Part shown: in pieces, positions 1-9,786 of the stretch | How positions within the stretch are numbered: the stretch's first letter is position 1 | Layout of the letters: every line of letters starts with the position of its first letter | NCBI RefSeq assembly: GCF_010119245.1 | Contig: NZ_WNKG01000005.1 | Location: 372,001-436,000 of the forward strand | Direction of reading: 5' to 3' | DNA: 64,000 bases | From: Cyclobacterium salsum | GTDB lineage: Bacteria; Bacteroidota; Bacteroidia; Cytophagales; Cyclobacteriaceae | Program-made: the position numbers and the translations under genes | Notes under the pieces: generated by a model | Seen by the model: only the letters and a program-made list of their open reading frames with translations | What the model was told of the DNA's origin: nothing | The model's database searches: none

Positions 1-74
1 AGTTGCTGGACGCTGATAGTCTGGTTCTTTGTGAAGGTGCAGTGAGTAAATTAGAAACCCTTTTATCGAAGTAA
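1..74 (+). CDS. rplD: 50S ribosomal protein L4, C-terminal end (partial)
   Basis: The last 23 codons of a gene are open in frame from base 3 and stop at 72-74, ending KLETLLSK. The position directly before rplW in an S10-type cluster, with a short Leu/acidic tail, points to L4, an early-assembly 23S rRNA-binding protein with a loop in the exit tunnel; that loop lies outside the window. Four bases separate the stop from rplW, so the two are surely co-transcribed. Identification rests mainly on gene order. Confidence 0.85.
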   Translation, partial: LLDADSLVLCEGAVSKLETLLSK

Positions 75-78
75 AATC

Positions 79-366
79 ATGGATATATTAAAAAGACCTT
101 TGATTACAGAAAAGATCTCGGCCATGAACGAGCGTGGTGTCTATGGTTTTGTTGTAGAAAAAACTGCAAAGAAGCCACAGATCAAGGCTGCTGTTGAAAA
201 AATATACGGGGTCAAGGTAGTGGATGTGCGGACAATGCGCTATGCTGCCAAGAAAAAGACCCGGTATACAAAAGCTAAGATTGTTTCCGGATATACCAAT
301 ACATTCAAGAAGGCAATCGTGCAGGTGGCAGAAGGTGAAATCATTGATTTTTACGGAGAAATTTAA
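79..366 (+). CDS. rplW: 50S ribosomal protein L23
   Basis: L23 (uL23) binds 23S rRNA domain III at the exit of the peptide tunnel, where trigger factor and SRP dock. The 95-residue product has the usual family length and begins MDILKRPLITEKIS, the conserved L23 start (P-L-I-T-E-K). The middle region VEKIYGVKVVDVRT and the lysine-rich KKKTRYTKAK loop are typical. It sits between rplD and rplB as in nearly all bacteria, 13 bases before rplB. Confidence 0.97.
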   Translation: MDILKRPLITEKISAMNERGVYGFVVEKTAKKPQIKAAVEKIYGVKVVDVRTMRYAAKKKTRYTKAKIVSGYTNTFKKAIVQVAEGEIIDFYGEI

Positions 367-379
367 TTGAATCAAAGCA

Positions 380-1204
380 ATGGCAGTTAAGAAATTAAAA
401 CCTGTAACCCCCGGTACCCGATTTAGAGTAGCTCCTTCTTTTGATGAGATTACCAAATCCACACCGGAAAAGAGTCTTTTGGCTCCTTTAAAGAAGTCCG
501 GTGGGAGAAATCATACTGGTAAAATGACTTCCAGATACCTGGGAGGTGGACATAAAAGAAAACTAAGAGTTGTAGACTTCAAGAGAACGAAGGAAGACAT
601 CCCTGCAGTGGTCAAGAGTATTGAGTACGACCCAAACAGAACCGCAAGGATTGCTTTGTTATTCTACGCTGACGGAGCGAAAGCATACATGCTGGCACCC
701 GAAGGCCTTGAGGTAGGACAGACTGTTTTATGTGGCGAGAAGGCCAGCCCGGAAGTGGGTAATACTTTATTTATGAAGGATATTCCATTGGGTACGATTA
801 TTCATAATATTGAATTGAAGCCTGGTAGAGGTGGTGCTATGGCCCGAAGTGCGGGTGGTTATGCGCAGTTATTGGCCAGAGAAGGAAAATACGTCACAGT
901 AAAACTTCCTTCTGGTGAAATGAGAATGGTGCTCGCGAGCTGCAAGGCTACCATTGGCACTGTTTCTAATGGAGATCACATGAACGTGGTGCTTGGAAAA
1001 GCAGGTCGAAAGCGATGGTTGGGCAGAAGACCCCGAACCAGAGGTGTGGCGATGAACCCCGTTGATCACCCTATGGGTGGTGGTGAAGGCCGATCTTCAG
1101 GAGGGCACCCTCGTTCGAGAACCGGCTTATTGGCGAAGGGTAAAAAGACCCGTTCGGACAAAAAATATTCTAATAAATTTATCATTAGCAGAAGATCTAA
1201 ATAA
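380..1204 (+). CDS. rplB: 50S ribosomal protein L2
   Basis: L2 (uL2) supports the peptidyl transferase centre and the bridge to the small subunit. The 274-residue product is full length: an OB-like N-terminal half with [20 protein letters not shown], an SH3-like middle, and the nearly invariant [15 protein letters not shown] near residue 225 containing the histidine close to the catalytic centre. The tail is strongly basic. It is followed after 2 bases by rpsS, consistent with one long transcript. Confidence 0.98.
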   Translation: MAVKKLKPVTPGTRFRVAPSFDEITKSTPEKSLLAPLKKSGGRNHTGKMTSRYLGGGHKRKLRVVDFKRTKEDIPAVVKSIEYDPNRTARIALLFYADGAKAYMLAPEGLEVGQTVLCGEKASPEVGNTLFMKDIPLGTIIHNIELKPGRGGAMARSAGGYAQLLAREGKYVTVKLPSGEMRMVLASCKATIGTVSNGDHMNVVLGKAGRKRWLGRRPRTRGVAMNPVDHPMGGGEGRSSGGHPRSRTGLLAKGKKTRSDKKYSNKFIISRRSK

Positions 1205-1206
1205 AC

Positions 1207-1485
1207 ATGGCACGTTCATTAAAAAAAGGCCCATATATAGAGCATCATTTGGCAAAAAAGGTGGATGTCATGAACGATTCCGGGAAGAAGTCAGTGATCA
1301 AAACCTGGTCAAGGCGTTCCATGATATCTCCGGATTTTGTAGGGCATACCTTTGCCGTGCATAATGGAAACAAGTTTATCCCCGTGTTCGTGACTGACAA
1401 TATGGTTGGGCACAAACTGGGAGAGTTTGCACCTACCAGAAATTTCCGTGGACACATTGCCAAAAAAGATAAAGGAAAGAGATAA
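1207..1485 (+). CDS. rpsS: 30S ribosomal protein S19
   Basis: S19 (uS19) lies in the head of the 30S subunit and, with S13, contacts 16S rRNA near the A site. The 92-residue sequence opens [15 protein letters not shown] and carries [17 protein letters not shown], both hallmark S19 stretches. Length and position between rplB and rplV match the family. Stop and the next start are separated by 2 bases. Confidence 0.98.
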   Translation: MARSLKKGPYIEHHLAKKVDVMNDSGKKSVIKTWSRRSMISPDFVGHTFAVHNGNKFIPVFVTDNMVGHKLGEFAPTRNFRGHIAKKDKGKR

Positions 1486-1487
1486 TC

Positions 1488-1877
1488 ATGGAAGCAATAG
1501 CAAAATTAAATAATGTTCCTACCTCTCCCAGAAAAATGCGTTTGGTAGCGGATTTGGTCCGGGGAAAAAAAGTAGGTCAGGCATTGAGTATCCTCAAGTT
1601 TACACCTAACCACGGTGCCATACGATTGGAAAAGCTCTTATTGTCAGCGATTGCGAACTGGCAGGCAAAAAACCCGGATGAGAAACTGGAAGACGCAGAG
1701 CTGTACGTAAAAACCATCGCAGTAGATAGCGGCAGAATGCTGAAAAGGCTACGACCTGCTCCTCAGGGTAGGGCCCATAGAATCCGTAAAAGATCAAATC
1801 ATGTAACGCTAATAGTAGACTCCTACGAAGGAGACGTTACCGCTGATATTGTTGAATCAAATGAAAATGAAGACTAA
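1488..1877 (+). CDS. rplV: 50S ribosomal protein L22
   Basis: L22 (uL22) contacts all 23S rRNA domains and lines the exit tunnel with a long beta-hairpin. The 129-residue product begins [20 protein letters not shown], the usual S-P-R-K-x-R-x-V start, and the hairpin region [20 protein letters not shown] is intact around residues 84-103. A short acidic tail follows. Gene order rpsS-rplV-rpsC supports the call. Confidence 0.97.
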   Translation: MEAIAKLNNVPTSPRKMRLVADLVRGKKVGQALSILKFTPNHGAIRLEKLLLSAIANWQAKNPDEKLEDAELYVKTIAVDSGRMLKRLRPAPQGRAHRIRKRSNHVTLIVDSYEGDVTADIVESNENED

Positions 1878-1880
1878 AAT

Positions 1881-2618
1881 ATGGGACAAAAAGTTAACCC
1901 AATTGGTTTAAGGCTTGGTATCATTAAGGGGTGGGACTCTAACTGGTATGGTGGACGTGATTTCGCCGATAAGCTTTTCGAAGACCAGAGTATCAGGAAT
2001 TACGTTTTTGCGAGAATTCCAAAAGGAGGAATTTCAAAGGTAATTATCGAGCGCACCCTTAAGAGAATTACGCTGACGATACAGACTGCCCGACCTGGGG
2101 TGGTTATTGGTAAAGGCGGATCTGAAGTAGACAAGTTGCGAGAGGAGCTTAAGAAGCTTACCAACAAGGATGTTCAGATCAATATTTTTGAGATCAAGCG
2201 ACCGGAACTGGATGCTAAATTGGTGGGAGAGTCCATTGCCCAGCAGTTGGAAGCCAGAATTTCGTTCCGTAGGGCAATGAAACAATCCATAGCCGCTACC
2301 ATGAGGGTAGGTGCAGAAGGGATTAAAGTAAAGCTTTCCGGAAGATTGGGTGGTGCTGAGATGGCCAGGTCAGAGATGTATAAAGAAGGTAGAATTCCCC
2401 TTCACACCATTCGGGCAGATGTAGATTATGCTATTTCAGAGGCACAAACCGTATATGGTAAAATCGGAATTAAAGTATGGATCTTCAAAGGTGAAGTGTA
2501 TGGAAAGAGAGATCTTTCCCCTAACCTAAGCACGGGCAACGATCCTAAAGGCAATGCGCCTGCAGGAAACAGGAGAAGAAGAGAGGGTGGCCCGAAGAGA
2601 AGAAAAAGAAATAACTAA
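1881..2618 (+). CDS. rpsC: 30S ribosomal protein S3
   Basis: S3 (uS3) forms part of the mRNA entry channel and, with S4 and S5, the ribosomal helicase. The 245-residue protein starts [14 protein letters not shown], has a KH domain with the [10 protein letters not shown] loop near residues 71-80, and the C-terminal domain signature [12 protein letters not shown] near residue 193. It ends in a roughly 35-residue Arg/Lys-rich tail ([16 protein letters not shown]), common in this phylum. Confidence 0.98.
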   Translation: MGQKVNPIGLRLGIIKGWDSNWYGGRDFADKLFEDQSIRNYVFARIPKGGISKVIIERTLKRITLTIQTARPGVVIGKGGSEVDKLREELKKLTNKDVQINIFEIKRPELDAKLVGESIAQQLEARISFRRAMKQSIAATMRVGAEGIKVKLSGRLGGAEMARSEMYKEGRIPLHTIRADVDYAISEAQTVYGKIGIKVWIFKGEVYGKRDLSPNLSTGNDPKGNAPAGNRRRREGGPKRRKRNN

Positions 2619-2638
2619 ACATCTTTAACTGAGCAATC

Positions 2639-3061
2639 ATGTTACAGCCAAGAAGAACGAAATTTAGAAAAATGCATAAAGGGAGGATCAAAGGGATTGC
2701 CCAGAGAGGTCATACGTTGGCTTTTGGCAATTTCGGCATCAAATCCCTTGAGCCTGGATGGATCACTTCGAGACAAATAGAAGCTGCCCGTATAGCGATG
2801 ACACGTGCTATGAAGCGGGAAGGACAGGTTTGGATTCGAATTTTTCCAGATAAGCCCATCACCAAGAAGCCTGCAGAGGTGCGGATGGGTAAAGGTAAAG
2901 GAGCTCCCGAATACTGGGTGGCAGTAATCCGTCCCGGGACGATCCTTTTTGAAGCAACCGGAGTTCCGATGGCGGTGGCCGAGGAGGCCTTAAGATTAGC
3001 CCAACAAAAGCTACCGGTAAGCACGAAATTTGTGGTAAGAAGAGATTACGCTGGATCATAA
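2639..3061 (+). CDS. rplP: 50S ribosomal protein L16
   Basis: L16 (uL16) helps place the tRNA elbow near the A site. The 140-residue product starts [16 protein letters not shown] and includes [20 protein letters not shown] and a loop with [13 protein letters not shown], all standard L16 signatures. A 20-base gap from rpsC and a 4-base gap to rpmC preserve the canonical order rpsC-rplP-rpmC. Confidence 0.98.
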   Translation: MLQPRRTKFRKMHKGRIKGIAQRGHTLAFGNFGIKSLEPGWITSRQIEAARIAMTRAMKREGQVWIRIFPDKPITKKPAEVRMGKGKGAPEYWVAVIRPGTILFEATGVPMAVAEEALRLAQQKLPVSTKFVVRRDYAGS

Positions 3062-3065
3062 GACG

Positions 3066-3260
3066 ATGAAAAATTCTGAAATCAATGCTCTTACAGAGAG
3101 CGAAATCACGGAGCGGATTACCGCAGAAAAGGAGAACCTGACAAAACTACGTTTTGCTCATGCCATTTCTCCGATAGAGAATCCTAATAGAATCAGAGAA
3201 TCTAGGCGTTTGGTCGCAAGATTGAATACTTTTTTACGAGCCAAACAACTAGCTAAATAA
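3066..3260 (+). CDS. rpmC: 50S ribosomal protein L29
   Basis: L29 (uL29) is a small two-helix protein next to L23 at the tunnel exit. The product has 64 residues, with an N-terminal helix, the [19 protein letters not shown] turn and a second basic helix, as expected. Position between rplP and rpsQ confirms the assignment. Confidence 0.95.
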   Translation: MKNSEINALTESEITERITAEKENLTKLRFAHAISPIENPNRIRESRRLVARLNTFLRAKQLAK

Positions 3261-3268
3261 GAAACAAA

Positions 3269-3532
3269 ATGGCTACTATAGAAAGAAACCTACGCAAGGA
3301 AAGAATAGGTAAGGTGGTTAGCAACAAAATGGATAAATCCATCACTGTAGCTGTGGAGAGGAGAGTAAAACATCCTATGTACGGTAAATTTGTTGGTAAA
3401 ACCACCAAATTCACAGCTCATGACGAAAACAATGATTGCAATCCGGGAGACCTGGTTAAAATCAGCGAAACGCGTCCGCTGAGTAAAAATAAACGATGGA
3501 GATTGGTCGAAATAATTGAAAGGGCTTTATAA
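3269..3532 (+). CDS. rpsQ: 30S ribosomal protein S17
   Basis: S17 (uS17) is an OB-fold primary 16S rRNA-binding protein. The 87-residue product contains [18 protein letters not shown] and the later [16 protein letters not shown], both diagnostic. It overlaps nothing and is followed after 3 bases by rplN. Confidence 0.97.
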   Translation: MATIERNLRKERIGKVVSNKMDKSITVAVERRVKHPMYGKFVGKTTKFTAHDENNDCNPGDLVKISETRPLSKNKRWRLVEIIERAL

Positions 3533-3535
3533 ATC

Positions 3536-3904
3536 ATGATACAACAGGAATCCAGATTAAGTGTAGCGGATAATTCAGGTGCTAAAGAAGTGCTTGTCAT
3601 TCGCGTATTGGGAGGAACCAAAAGAAGGTACGCCTCTATTGGAGACAAGGTTGTGGTGACTGTAAAATCAGCCCTATCGTCCAGTAACATGAAAAAAGGC
3701 ACCGTTTCCAGAGCGGTAATTGTAAGGACACGAAAAGAAGTCCGAAGAAAAGACGGGTCTTATATCCGATTTGAAGATAATGCTGCCGTGCTTCTCAATA
3801 ACAATGATGAACCCAGGGGGACCCGTATTTTCGGCCCTGTAGCCCGGGAACTCAGGGAAAAGCAGTTTATGAAAATTGTATCTTTGGCCCCCGAAGTATT
3901 GTAA
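3536..3904 (+). CDS. rplN: 50S ribosomal protein L14
   Basis: L14 (uL14) sits at the subunit interface, where it is the docking site for RsfS. The 122-residue product has the exact usual length and begins [19 protein letters not shown], the family start; [14 protein letters not shown] in the C-terminal third is also invariant. First gene of the part homologous to the E. coli spc operon, but only 3 bases separate it from rpsQ, so there is no transcriptional break visible here. Confidence 0.98.
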   Translation: MIQQESRLSVADNSGAKEVLVIRVLGGTKRRYASIGDKVVVTVKSALSSSNMKKGTVSRAVIVRTRKEVRRKDGSYIRFEDNAAVLLNNNDEPRGTRIFGPVARELREKQFMKIVSLAPEVL

Positions 3905-3906
3905 AA

Positions 3907-4251
3907 ATGGAAAGAAAATTCAATAAACAACCCAAATTGCACATCAAATCAGGGGATACCGTATTGGTACTCTCCGGAGATGAAAAGGGCAAAAAAGGTA
4001 AAATCCTTTCTGTCGATCAGACCAAAAGAAGAGCTATAGTGGAAGGATTGAATATGGTAACCAAACATATCAAGCCAACCGCAAACACTCCTCAGGGCGG
4101 TATTGAAAAGAAAGAAGCACCTATCCACATTAGCAATTTGCAACTAGTGGATCCCAAATCGGGAGATGCTACCCGAATTGGGAGAAAGAGAAATGAAGAC
4201 GGAAAATTAGTAAGGTACTCTAAGAAAACCGGGGAGGTGATCAATGGCTAA
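3907..4251 (+). CDS. rplX: 50S ribosomal protein L24
   Basis: L24 (uL24) starts 50S assembly by binding 23S domain I. The 114-residue product has an N-terminal KOW motif ([18 protein letters not shown], residues about 17-34) and the downstream NMVTKHIKP stretch. Its last 8 bases overlap the start of rplE, suggesting translational coupling between L24 and L5. Confidence 0.97.
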   Translation: MERKFNKQPKLHIKSGDTVLVLSGDEKGKKGKILSVDQTKRRAIVEGLNMVTKHIKPTANTPQGGIEKKEAPIHISNLQLVDPKSGDATRIGRKRNEDGKLVRYSKKTGEVING

Positions 4252-4804
4252 ACCTAGATTAAAAGAAAAATTCGATAGTGAAATCACATCGGATCTTAAG
4301 GATAAGTTTCAGTTTTCAAGTGTGATGCAGGTTCCTAAATTGGTCAAAATTGTTTTGAACAAAGGAATCGGTGCCGCTGTGGCTGATAAGAAACTGGTTG
4401 ATCAGGGAGTGGAAGAGCTTTCGTTAATCACCGGTCAACGTGCAGTAGCGACAAAGGCGAAGGTTTCAATTTCCAACTTTAAGTTAAGGGATGGGATGCC
4501 TATTGGAGCAAAAGTGACCTTGAGAGGTGACCGCATGTTTGAATTTCTGGATCGTCTGGTAAGTATTGCGCTTCCTAGGGTTCGGGATTTTAAAGGAATC
4601 TCTGACAAGGGATTTGATGGCCGTGGTAATTACACCCTGGGCGTAACCGAGCAAATAATCTTTCCTGAGATCAGTATAGAAAAGGTAAATCGGATTTCCG
4701 GAATGGATATCACGTTGGTTACCAGTACGAACAGCGATGAAGAAGCGTACGCTTTGTTGAAATCCCTTGGGATGCCTTTCGTTAATAAAAATAAAGAAGA
4801 ATAA
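4244..4804 (+). CDS. rplE: 50S ribosomal protein L5
   Basis: L5 (uL5) binds 5S rRNA and contacts the P-site tRNA. The 186-residue product has the conserved [13 protein letters not shown] segment near residues 38-50, [16 protein letters not shown] near 80, and [18 protein letters not shown] near 127. The start overlaps rplX by 8 bases. Ordinary family length. Confidence 0.98.
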   Translation: MAKPRLKEKFDSEITSDLKDKFQFSSVMQVPKLVKIVLNKGIGAAVADKKLVDQGVEELSLITGQRAVATKAKVSISNFKLRDGMPIGAKVTLRGDRMFEFLDRLVSIALPRVRDFKGISDKGFDGRGNYTLGVTEQIIFPEISIEKVNRISGMDITLVTSTNSDEEAYALLKSLGMPFVNKNKEE

Positions 4805-4806
4805 AC

Positions 4807-5076
4807 ATGGCAAGAGAATCGATCAAAGCCCGCGAACGAAAAAGAGAGCGCTTGGTGGCAAAATATGCCAAAAAGCGCGCTGAACTTAAAGCTGCCGGCG
4901 ATTATGAAGCATTGGATAAGCTTCCAAAAAATGCTTCTCCAGTTCGACTTCATAACCGGTGCAAGCTTACAGGCCGCCCTAAAGGGTACATGAGGAAATT
5001 CGGTATTAATCGGGTGACTTTCAGAGAAATGGCTTCAGCAGGTAAAATCCCGGGAGTGACCAAGTCTAGCTGGTAA
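4807..5076 (+). CDS. rpsN: 30S ribosomal protein S14 (zinc-free type)
   Basis: S14 (uS14) lies in the 30S head. At 89 residues this is the long, zinc-independent form: there is no pair of C-x-x-C motifs, only one cysteine in [30 protein letters not shown] and the KSSW end are typical. The gene is followed by the only sizeable gap in the spc-like region (83 bases), which holds a likely promoter. Confidence 0.97.
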   Translation: MARESIKARERKRERLVAKYAKKRAELKAAGDYEALDKLPKNASPVRLHNRCKLTGRPKGYMRKFGINRVTFREMASAGKIPGVTKSSW

Positions 5077-5113
5077 AAATTATATAATAGTTTTTATTCT
5101 AAATTTCATTGTG

Positions 5114-5121
5114 TAACTTTG
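5114..5121 (+). promoter_or_regulatory. Candidate internal promoter before rpsH
   Basis: TAACTTTG matches the Bacteroidota -7 consensus TAnnTTTG and lies 38 bases before the rpsH start in the largest gap of the ribosomal cluster. No good -33 TTG is seen at the preferred spacing. A small GC-rich hairpin (GCCCG-tt-CGGGT) lies just downstream at about 5124-5137 and would be at the 5' end of the transcript. Confidence 0.45.
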
Positions 5122-5159
5122 CAGGCCCGTTCGGGTTTTGCAGTTAGACTAATACAAAT

Positions 5160-5555
5160 ATGACTGATCCAATAGCTGATTATCTCACCAGGTTGAGAAA
5201 TGCCATCAAGGCCTCTCACCGGATAGTAGAAATGCCTGCTTCTAATATGAAGAAAGAACTGACAAAAGTTCTTTTTGATAAGGGTTACATCCAGAATTAT
5301 AAGTTTGTGGAGGAGGGTCCTCAGGGTACCATCAAGATTGCCTTGAAATACAATCCTCAAACCAAAGAAAATGCGATCGTTAACCTTTCTCGAATTAGCA
5401 AGCCTGGTTTAAGAAAATATGTAAGTAAAGATTCCCTTCCAAGAGTAATTAATGGATTGGGAATTGCCATTTTATCCACCTCCAGAGGAGTAATGACTGA
5501 CAAAGAAGCCCGCGTCGAAGGAGTGGGTGGAGAAGTGCTTTGTTACGTTTATTAA
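5160..5555 (+). CDS. rpsH: 30S ribosomal protein S8
   Basis: S8 (uS8) binds the central domain of 16S rRNA; in E. coli it is also the translational repressor of the spc operon. The 131-residue product begins [16 protein letters not shown], and carries [21 protein letters not shown] and the C-terminal [20 protein letters not shown], all conserved. It is the first gene after an 83-base gap with promoter-like and hairpin sequence, so its expression may be partly independent of upstream genes. Confidence 0.98.
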   Translation: MTDPIADYLTRLRNAIKASHRIVEMPASNMKKELTKVLFDKGYIQNYKFVEEGPQGTIKIALKYNPQTKENAIVNLSRISKPGLRKYVSKDSLPRVINGLGIAILSTSRGVMTDKEARVEGVGGEVLCYVY

Positions 5556-5564
5556 TGCATAGAT

Positions 5565-6122
5565 ATGTCTAGAATAGGTAAAAAACCGATAAATATACCC
5601 GCGGGTGTGACTGTAGACGTTTCTGATCACAATCAGGTAACTGTTAAAGGTCCCAAAGGTACACTGGTTCAGGAAGTTAATCCTGATATTTCAGTAAAAG
5701 TAGCCGACAATCAGGTGGTTCTGGAAAGACCTACCGATTCGAAACGGCACAAATCATTGCACGGACTTTTCCGTTCGCTGGTGAACAATATGGTCATTGG
5801 TGTAAATGAAGGATATAAGAAAGAGTTAGAGCTGGTAGGTGTGGGTTATAAGGCCACTAACCAAGGTCAGGTTCTTGAACTTTCCCTGGGCTACTCCCAT
5901 AATATCTTTTTAATGGTCCCACAGGAAATAGCTATCAAAACAGAAACCCCCAAAGGAAAAAACCCCTCAATCTCACTGGAAGGTATAGATAAGGAGTTGA
6001 TTGGTCAGGTTGCTGCAAAAATCAAATCTTTACGTAGAGTAGAGCCATTTAAAGGCAAAGGGGTACGATTTGTAGGCGAGTATGTTAGACGTAAAGCTGG
6101 TAAAACTGCTGCTAAAAAATAA
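5565..6122 (+). CDS. rplF: 50S ribosomal protein L6
   Basis: L6 (uL6) lies near the factor-binding region and the sarcin-ricin loop. The 185-residue product starts MSRIGKKPINIPAGV, has the two-domain duplication expected of L6, and the C-terminal signature RRVEPFKGKGVRFVGEYVRRKAGK is recognisable near residue 155. Nine bases from rpsH and 7 from rplR. Confidence 0.98.
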   Translation: MSRIGKKPINIPAGVTVDVSDHNQVTVKGPKGTLVQEVNPDISVKVADNQVVLERPTDSKRHKSLHGLFRSLVNNMVIGVNEGYKKELELVGVGYKATNQGQVLELSLGYSHNIFLMVPQEIAIKTETPKGKNPSISLEGIDKELIGQVAAKIKSLRRVEPFKGKGVRFVGEYVRRKAGKTAAKK

Positions 6123-6129
6123 TTAAACG

Positions 6130-6480
6130 ATGGCTTTCAAGAAAAAAATCAGAAGACTAAGAATAAAAAAAGGTATTCGAAGGAAGATTTCCGGTACCGA
6201 TGCCCGACCCAGACTTTCTGTGTTCAAAAGTAATACAGGGATTTATGCACAATTGATTGACGATTTAAAAGGTCAAACCCTTGCAGCAGCTTCCTCTAAA
6301 GAACTGGGTTCCAGCAAAAATGTAAACGTGTCTGTTTCGAAAGAAGTAGGAAAAAAGCTCGCTGAAAAAGCCGTAGGTAATGGCCATAATGAAGTAGTTT
6401 TCGACAGAAGCGGATACCTTTACCATGGAAATGTAAAAGCTTTGGCCGAAGGAGCCAGAGAAGGAGGCCTTAAATTTTAA
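6130..6480 (+). CDS. rplR: 50S ribosomal protein L18
   Basis: L18 (uL18) binds 5S rRNA in the central protuberance. The 116-residue product has the basic N-terminus [36 protein letters not shown], and the end [15 protein letters not shown], all characteristic. Tightly packed between rplF and rpsE. Confidence 0.98.
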   Translation: MAFKKKIRRLRIKKGIRRKISGTDARPRLSVFKSNTGIYAQLIDDLKGQTLAAASSKELGSSKNVNVSVSKEVGKKLAEKAVGNGHNEVVFDRSGYLYHGNVKALAEGAREGGLKF

Positions 6481-6485
6481 TCATT

Positions 6486-7004
6486 ATGTCCCAAATTAGT
6501 AAAAAACCCATTCGGGCTACAGATACAGAGTTAAGCGAAAAAGTCGTTGCTATTAACCGGGTCGCGAAAGTAGTTAAAGGAGGTCGTAGATTTTCTTTCT
6601 CAGCAATCGTGGTTGTTGGTGACGGTAAAGGTGTTGTTGGATTTGGATTAGGAAAGGCAAACGAAGTAACAGATGCCATTACTAAAGGAATCGAAGATGC
6701 TAAGAAAAACCTGATTAAGGTTCCCATGCTCAAGGGAACGATTCCGCACGAGCAGTTAGGGAAATATGGTGGCGGTTTGGTGTTGGTAAAGCCAGCAGCT
6801 CCTGGTACCGGTGTGTTAGCAGGGGGAGCCATGCGTGCCGTTTTGGAAAGCGCAGGATATACGGATATTCTGGCGAAATCGAAAGGTTCTTCAAATCCGC
6901 ATAATGTGGTTAAAGCCACCATTGACGCATTGGTCCACTTGAGAGATGCCATAGCTGTGTCTCAGCAGAGAAGAGTAAAATTATCGAAAGTATTTAATGG
7001 ATAA
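6486..7004 (+). CDS. rpsE: 30S ribosomal protein S5
   Basis: S5 (uS5) acts in decoding fidelity and the mRNA entry helicase. The 172-residue product has the N-terminal dsRNA-binding-like domain with [21 protein letters not shown] and the S5 C-terminal fold with [20 protein letters not shown]. Length and order are standard. Confidence 0.98.
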   Translation: MSQISKKPIRATDTELSEKVVAINRVAKVVKGGRRFSFSAIVVVGDGKGVVGFGLGKANEVTDAITKGIEDAKKNLIKVPMLKGTIPHEQLGKYGGGLVLVKPAAPGTGVLAGGAMRAVLESAGYTDILAKSKGSSNPHNVVKATIDALVHLRDAIAVSQQRRVKLSKVFNG

Positions 7005-7008
7005 TCAC

Positions 7009-7188
7009 ATGGCTAAGATCAAAATTACCCAGATCAGAAGTATCATCAAGCGACCTAAAAACCAAAAGGCCACCATTACGGCCCTTGGATTAGGAAAAAT
7101 CAACAAGACTGTGGAAAAGGAAAATACCCCGCAGCTTCAGGGGATGATAAGTAAAGTAAGCCATTTAGTAAAGGTACAGGACGTTTAA
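7009..7188 (+). CDS. rpmD: 50S ribosomal protein L30
   Basis: L30 (uL30) is a small ferredoxin-fold 50S protein. I choose the ATG at 7009 (MAKIKITQIRSIIKRP, 59 residues) rather than an in-frame ATG at 6997 that lies inside rpsE, because 59 residues is the family norm and the start fits alignments. LGLGKINKTV is the conserved turn. A 53-base gap follows, containing a weak inverted repeat (AATGGT 7191-7196 with ACCATT 7220-7225). Confidence 0.95.
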   Translation: MAKIKITQIRSIIKRPKNQKATITALGLGKINKTVEKENTPQLQGMISKVSHLVKVQDV

Positions 7189-7241
7189 TCAATGGTGGTT
7201 GCGGCTTTCCGTTTGTTAGACCATTCGAAAATAAATTCAAA

Positions 7242-7688
7242 ATGAAATTACATACATTAAAACCAGCTGAGGGTTCCATTAAGTCCCGGAAAAGGATTGG
7301 CCGAGGTCAGGGATCCGGTAGAGGCGGTACGTCTACAAGAGGGCATAAAGGTGCCAAGTCCAGGTCTGGCTACAAATCCAAATTGGGTTTTGAAGGCGGT
7401 CAAATGCCCCTGCAACGAAGGGTTCCTAAATTCGGTTTTACGAGTCATAACCGGGTGGAGTACCAGGCGATCAACCTGGATACCCTACAGGAACTGGTGA
7501 CCAATCTAAATGTGGACAGCATTGATTTTGATTTGCTGCACCAAAATGGACTGGTTTCTAAAAAAGATCTTGTAAAAGTCCTCGGAAGGGGCGAACTTAC
7601 TTCCAAAATTAACGTAAGTGCCCACAGTTTCTCTGCCTCGGCAATTGCTGCGATTGAAAAGGCCGGAGGATCTGTTAATAAGATTTAA
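7242..7688 (+). CDS. rplO: 50S ribosomal protein L15
   Basis: L15 (uL15) threads an extended Gly/Arg-rich arm into 23S rRNA. The 148-residue product shows this arm (KRIGRGQGSGRGGTSTRGHK, residues about 18-37) and a compact C-terminal domain ending SAIAAIEKAGGS. Directly upstream of secY with 3 bases between. Confidence 0.98.
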   Translation: MKLHTLKPAEGSIKSRKRIGRGQGSGRGGTSTRGHKGAKSRSGYKSKLGFEGGQMPLQRRVPKFGFTSHNRVEYQAINLDTLQELVTNLNVDSIDFDLLHQNGLVSKKDLVKVLGRGELTSKINVSAHSFSASAIAAIEKAGGSVNKI

Positions 7689-7691
7689 TTC

Positions 7692-9008
7692 ATGAAAAAG
7701 TTTATTACAACAGTAAAGAACATCTTTTCGATAGAGGATTTAAGAATCAGAATCCTGAATACCGTAGGCTTGCTTATTGTGTTCAGGATTGGGTCCTTTG
7801 TAGTCCTTCCTGGCGTGGATCCGAGCCTTCTTGGAGAAGCGGCCACGGGTATTTTCGGATTGATTGATACCTTTTTGGGTGGTTCTTTCAGTAGGGCTTC
7901 CATATTTGGCTTGGGTATAATGCCCTATATATCTGCCTCAATTGTACTACAATTGTTGACTGTTGGTGTACCTTATTTTCAGAAACTACAGAAAGAAGGG
8001 GAATCTGGTCGCAAACGAATTAATCAAATTACCCGGGTGTTGACCATTGTAATCACCTTTGCCCAAGGTATCGGTTATATTACAGCCACTATTCCTGATG
8101 AGGCCATTGTTATCAATAAGACGCTTTTCATGACTTCCGGATTGATTCTGTTGACATCCGGCACCATGTTTTGTATGTGGATCGGTGAAAAAATTACCGA
8201 AAAGGGTATTGGAAATGGTATCTCCATGTTGATTATGATTGGTATTATTTCAGCCTTACCAGGAGCCATTATTTCTGAGAGTTTATCCAAAGGCGGTGGC
8301 GGTATTCTATTGCTGATCTTGGAGGCCGTGATCTTATTCTTTGTGGTAGTAGGGGTAGTTGCCCTGACAGAAGCTGTTAGGAGAATACCCGTGCAATACG
8401 CCAAGCAGGTAGTCGGAGGAAAGGTGTACGGCGGACAACGGCAGTACATTCCGATTAAGGTAAACGCCTCCGGAGTGATGCCGATAATCTTTGCACAATC
8501 CCTGATGTTTTTGCCTGCATTGATCGCTCAGATTTGGGCTGAAAACAGTGATATCGCTGCTTATATTGGAACCACTTTTAGTGATTTCACTTCCTGGCAG
8601 TATAACCTGGTGTTTGCCTTGATGATCATTTTGTTCACCTTTTTCTACACAGCCATCACCGTCAATCCGGAACAGATAGCTGAAGATATGAAAAGGAACG
8701 GTGGATTTGTACCCGGTATCAAGCCTGGTGCGCCTACTTCTGAATTTATAGATAATATCATTTCAAGGATTACGCTTCCCGGCTCCATATTATTAGCGTT
8801 GGTAGCGATCATGCCTGCCTTCGCGATTATTGCCGGTGTAAGTGGAGAGTTTGCTCAGTTTTATGGGGGAACATCCTTGTTGATCATGGTAGGGGTTATT
8901 TTGGATACACTTCGTCAGATTGAGAGTTATTTGTTGATGAGGCATTACGAGGGGATGATGAAAAGTGGAAATATGAAAAATGACCCTTCCAGTTTCGCTG
9001 TGGCTTAA
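7692..9008 (+). CDS. secY: Preprotein translocase subunit SecY
   Basis: SecY is the channel of the Sec translocon in the inner membrane. The 438-residue product shows ten hydrophobic membrane segments, the cytoplasmic loop VQYAKQVVGGKVYGGQRQYIPIK near residues 235-257, and GVMPIIFAQS at the start of the next segment, both conserved. Placement after rplO is the usual one; the adenylate kinase gene often found between secY and map is absent here. Confidence 0.98.
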   Translation: MKKFITTVKNIFSIEDLRIRILNTVGLLIVFRIGSFVVLPGVDPSLLGEAATGIFGLIDTFLGGSFSRASIFGLGIMPYISASIVLQLLTVGVPYFQKLQKEGESGRKRINQITRVLTIVITFAQGIGYITATIPDEAIVINKTLFMTSGLILLTSGTMFCMWIGEKITEKGIGNGISMLIMIGIISALPGAIISESLSKGGGGILLLILEAVILFFVVVGVVALTEAVRRIPVQYAKQVVGGKVYGGQRQYIPIKVNASGVMPIIFAQSLMFLPALIAQIWAENSDIAAYIGTTFSDFTSWQYNLVFALMIILFTFFYTAITVNPEQIAEDMKRNGGFVPGIKPGAPTSEFIDNIISRITLPGSILLALVAIMPAFAIIAGVSGEFAQFYGGTSLLIMVGVILDTLRQIESYLLMRHYEGMMKSGNMKNDPSSFAVA

Positions 9009-9010
9009 CG

Positions 9011-9784
9011 ATGATACAGTACAAGTCTGAAGAAGAAATTGAAATTATCAAAGAAAGTGCACAGATCCTGGGAAAAGCCCACGGCGAAGTTGCCAGACAT
9101 GTAAAAGAAGGGGTAAAGACCTCTTTTTTAGATAAAATTGCTGAGGAGTTTATACGGGATCATGATGGAGTTCCTTCCTTTAAAGGATACAATGGATTTC
9201 CTTCTTCCCTGTGTATTTCTGTGAATGAAGTAGTAGTTCATGGATTTCCTAGTCAGTATCAATTGAAAGATGGCGATATAATCTCGATAGATTGTGGAGT
9301 CTTTCACCAAGGTTTTCATAGCGATTCCGCTTATACTTACCCTGTTGGTGAAGTCTCCCCAAAAATTCAAGCCCTTTTAAAAGCTACTGAAGAATCCCTC
9401 TATCAGGGGATAGAAAACGCTGTTTTTGGTAAGCGTGTAGGTGATATAGGCAATTCCATTCAAAAATTTGTCGAAGCCAAAGGGTATACCGTAGTAAGAG
9501 AGTTGGTAGGTCATGGATTGGGTCGACAACTACACGAGGCTCCCGAAGTACCGAACTGGGGAAAACGGGGCAGCGGGCCCAAGCTGCGAGAAGGAATGGT
9601 GATTGCAATTGAGCCCATGGTAAATCTGGGTACGCGCAATGTAGTTCAAGAAAGGGATGGCTGGACCATCCGGACAGCGGATCGGAAACCATCGGCTCAT
9701 TATGAGCATACGGTAGCCATTTTTGAGGATAAAACAGAGATATTGACCACACATAGGTACATAAAAGAAAATTTTAAAAGTTAA
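9011..9784 (+). CDS. map: Methionine aminopeptidase, type I
   Basis: Removes the N-terminal Met of nascent proteins as a dinuclear metal enzyme. In the 257-residue product the metal ligands are visible: Asp in SIDCGVF, Asp in HSDSAYT, His in [11 protein letters not shown], Glu in IEPMVNLG and the C-terminal Glu region [11 protein letters not shown]. The substrate-pocket histidine lies in VVHGFP. No N-terminal zinc-finger extension. It starts 2 bases after secY and is followed by infA after 2 bases. Confidence 0.97.
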   Translation: MIQYKSEEEIEIIKESAQILGKAHGEVARHVKEGVKTSFLDKIAEEFIRDHDGVPSFKGYNGFPSSLCISVNEVVVHGFPSQYQLKDGDIISIDCGVFHQGFHSDSAYTYPVGEVSPKIQALLKATEESLYQGIENAVFGKRVGDIGNSIQKFVEAKGYTVVRELVGHGLGRQLHEAPEVPNWGKRGSGPKLREGMVIAIEPMVNLGTRNVVQERDGWTIRTADRKPSAHYEHTVAIFEDKTEILTTHRYIKENFKS

Positions 9785-9786
9785 CT

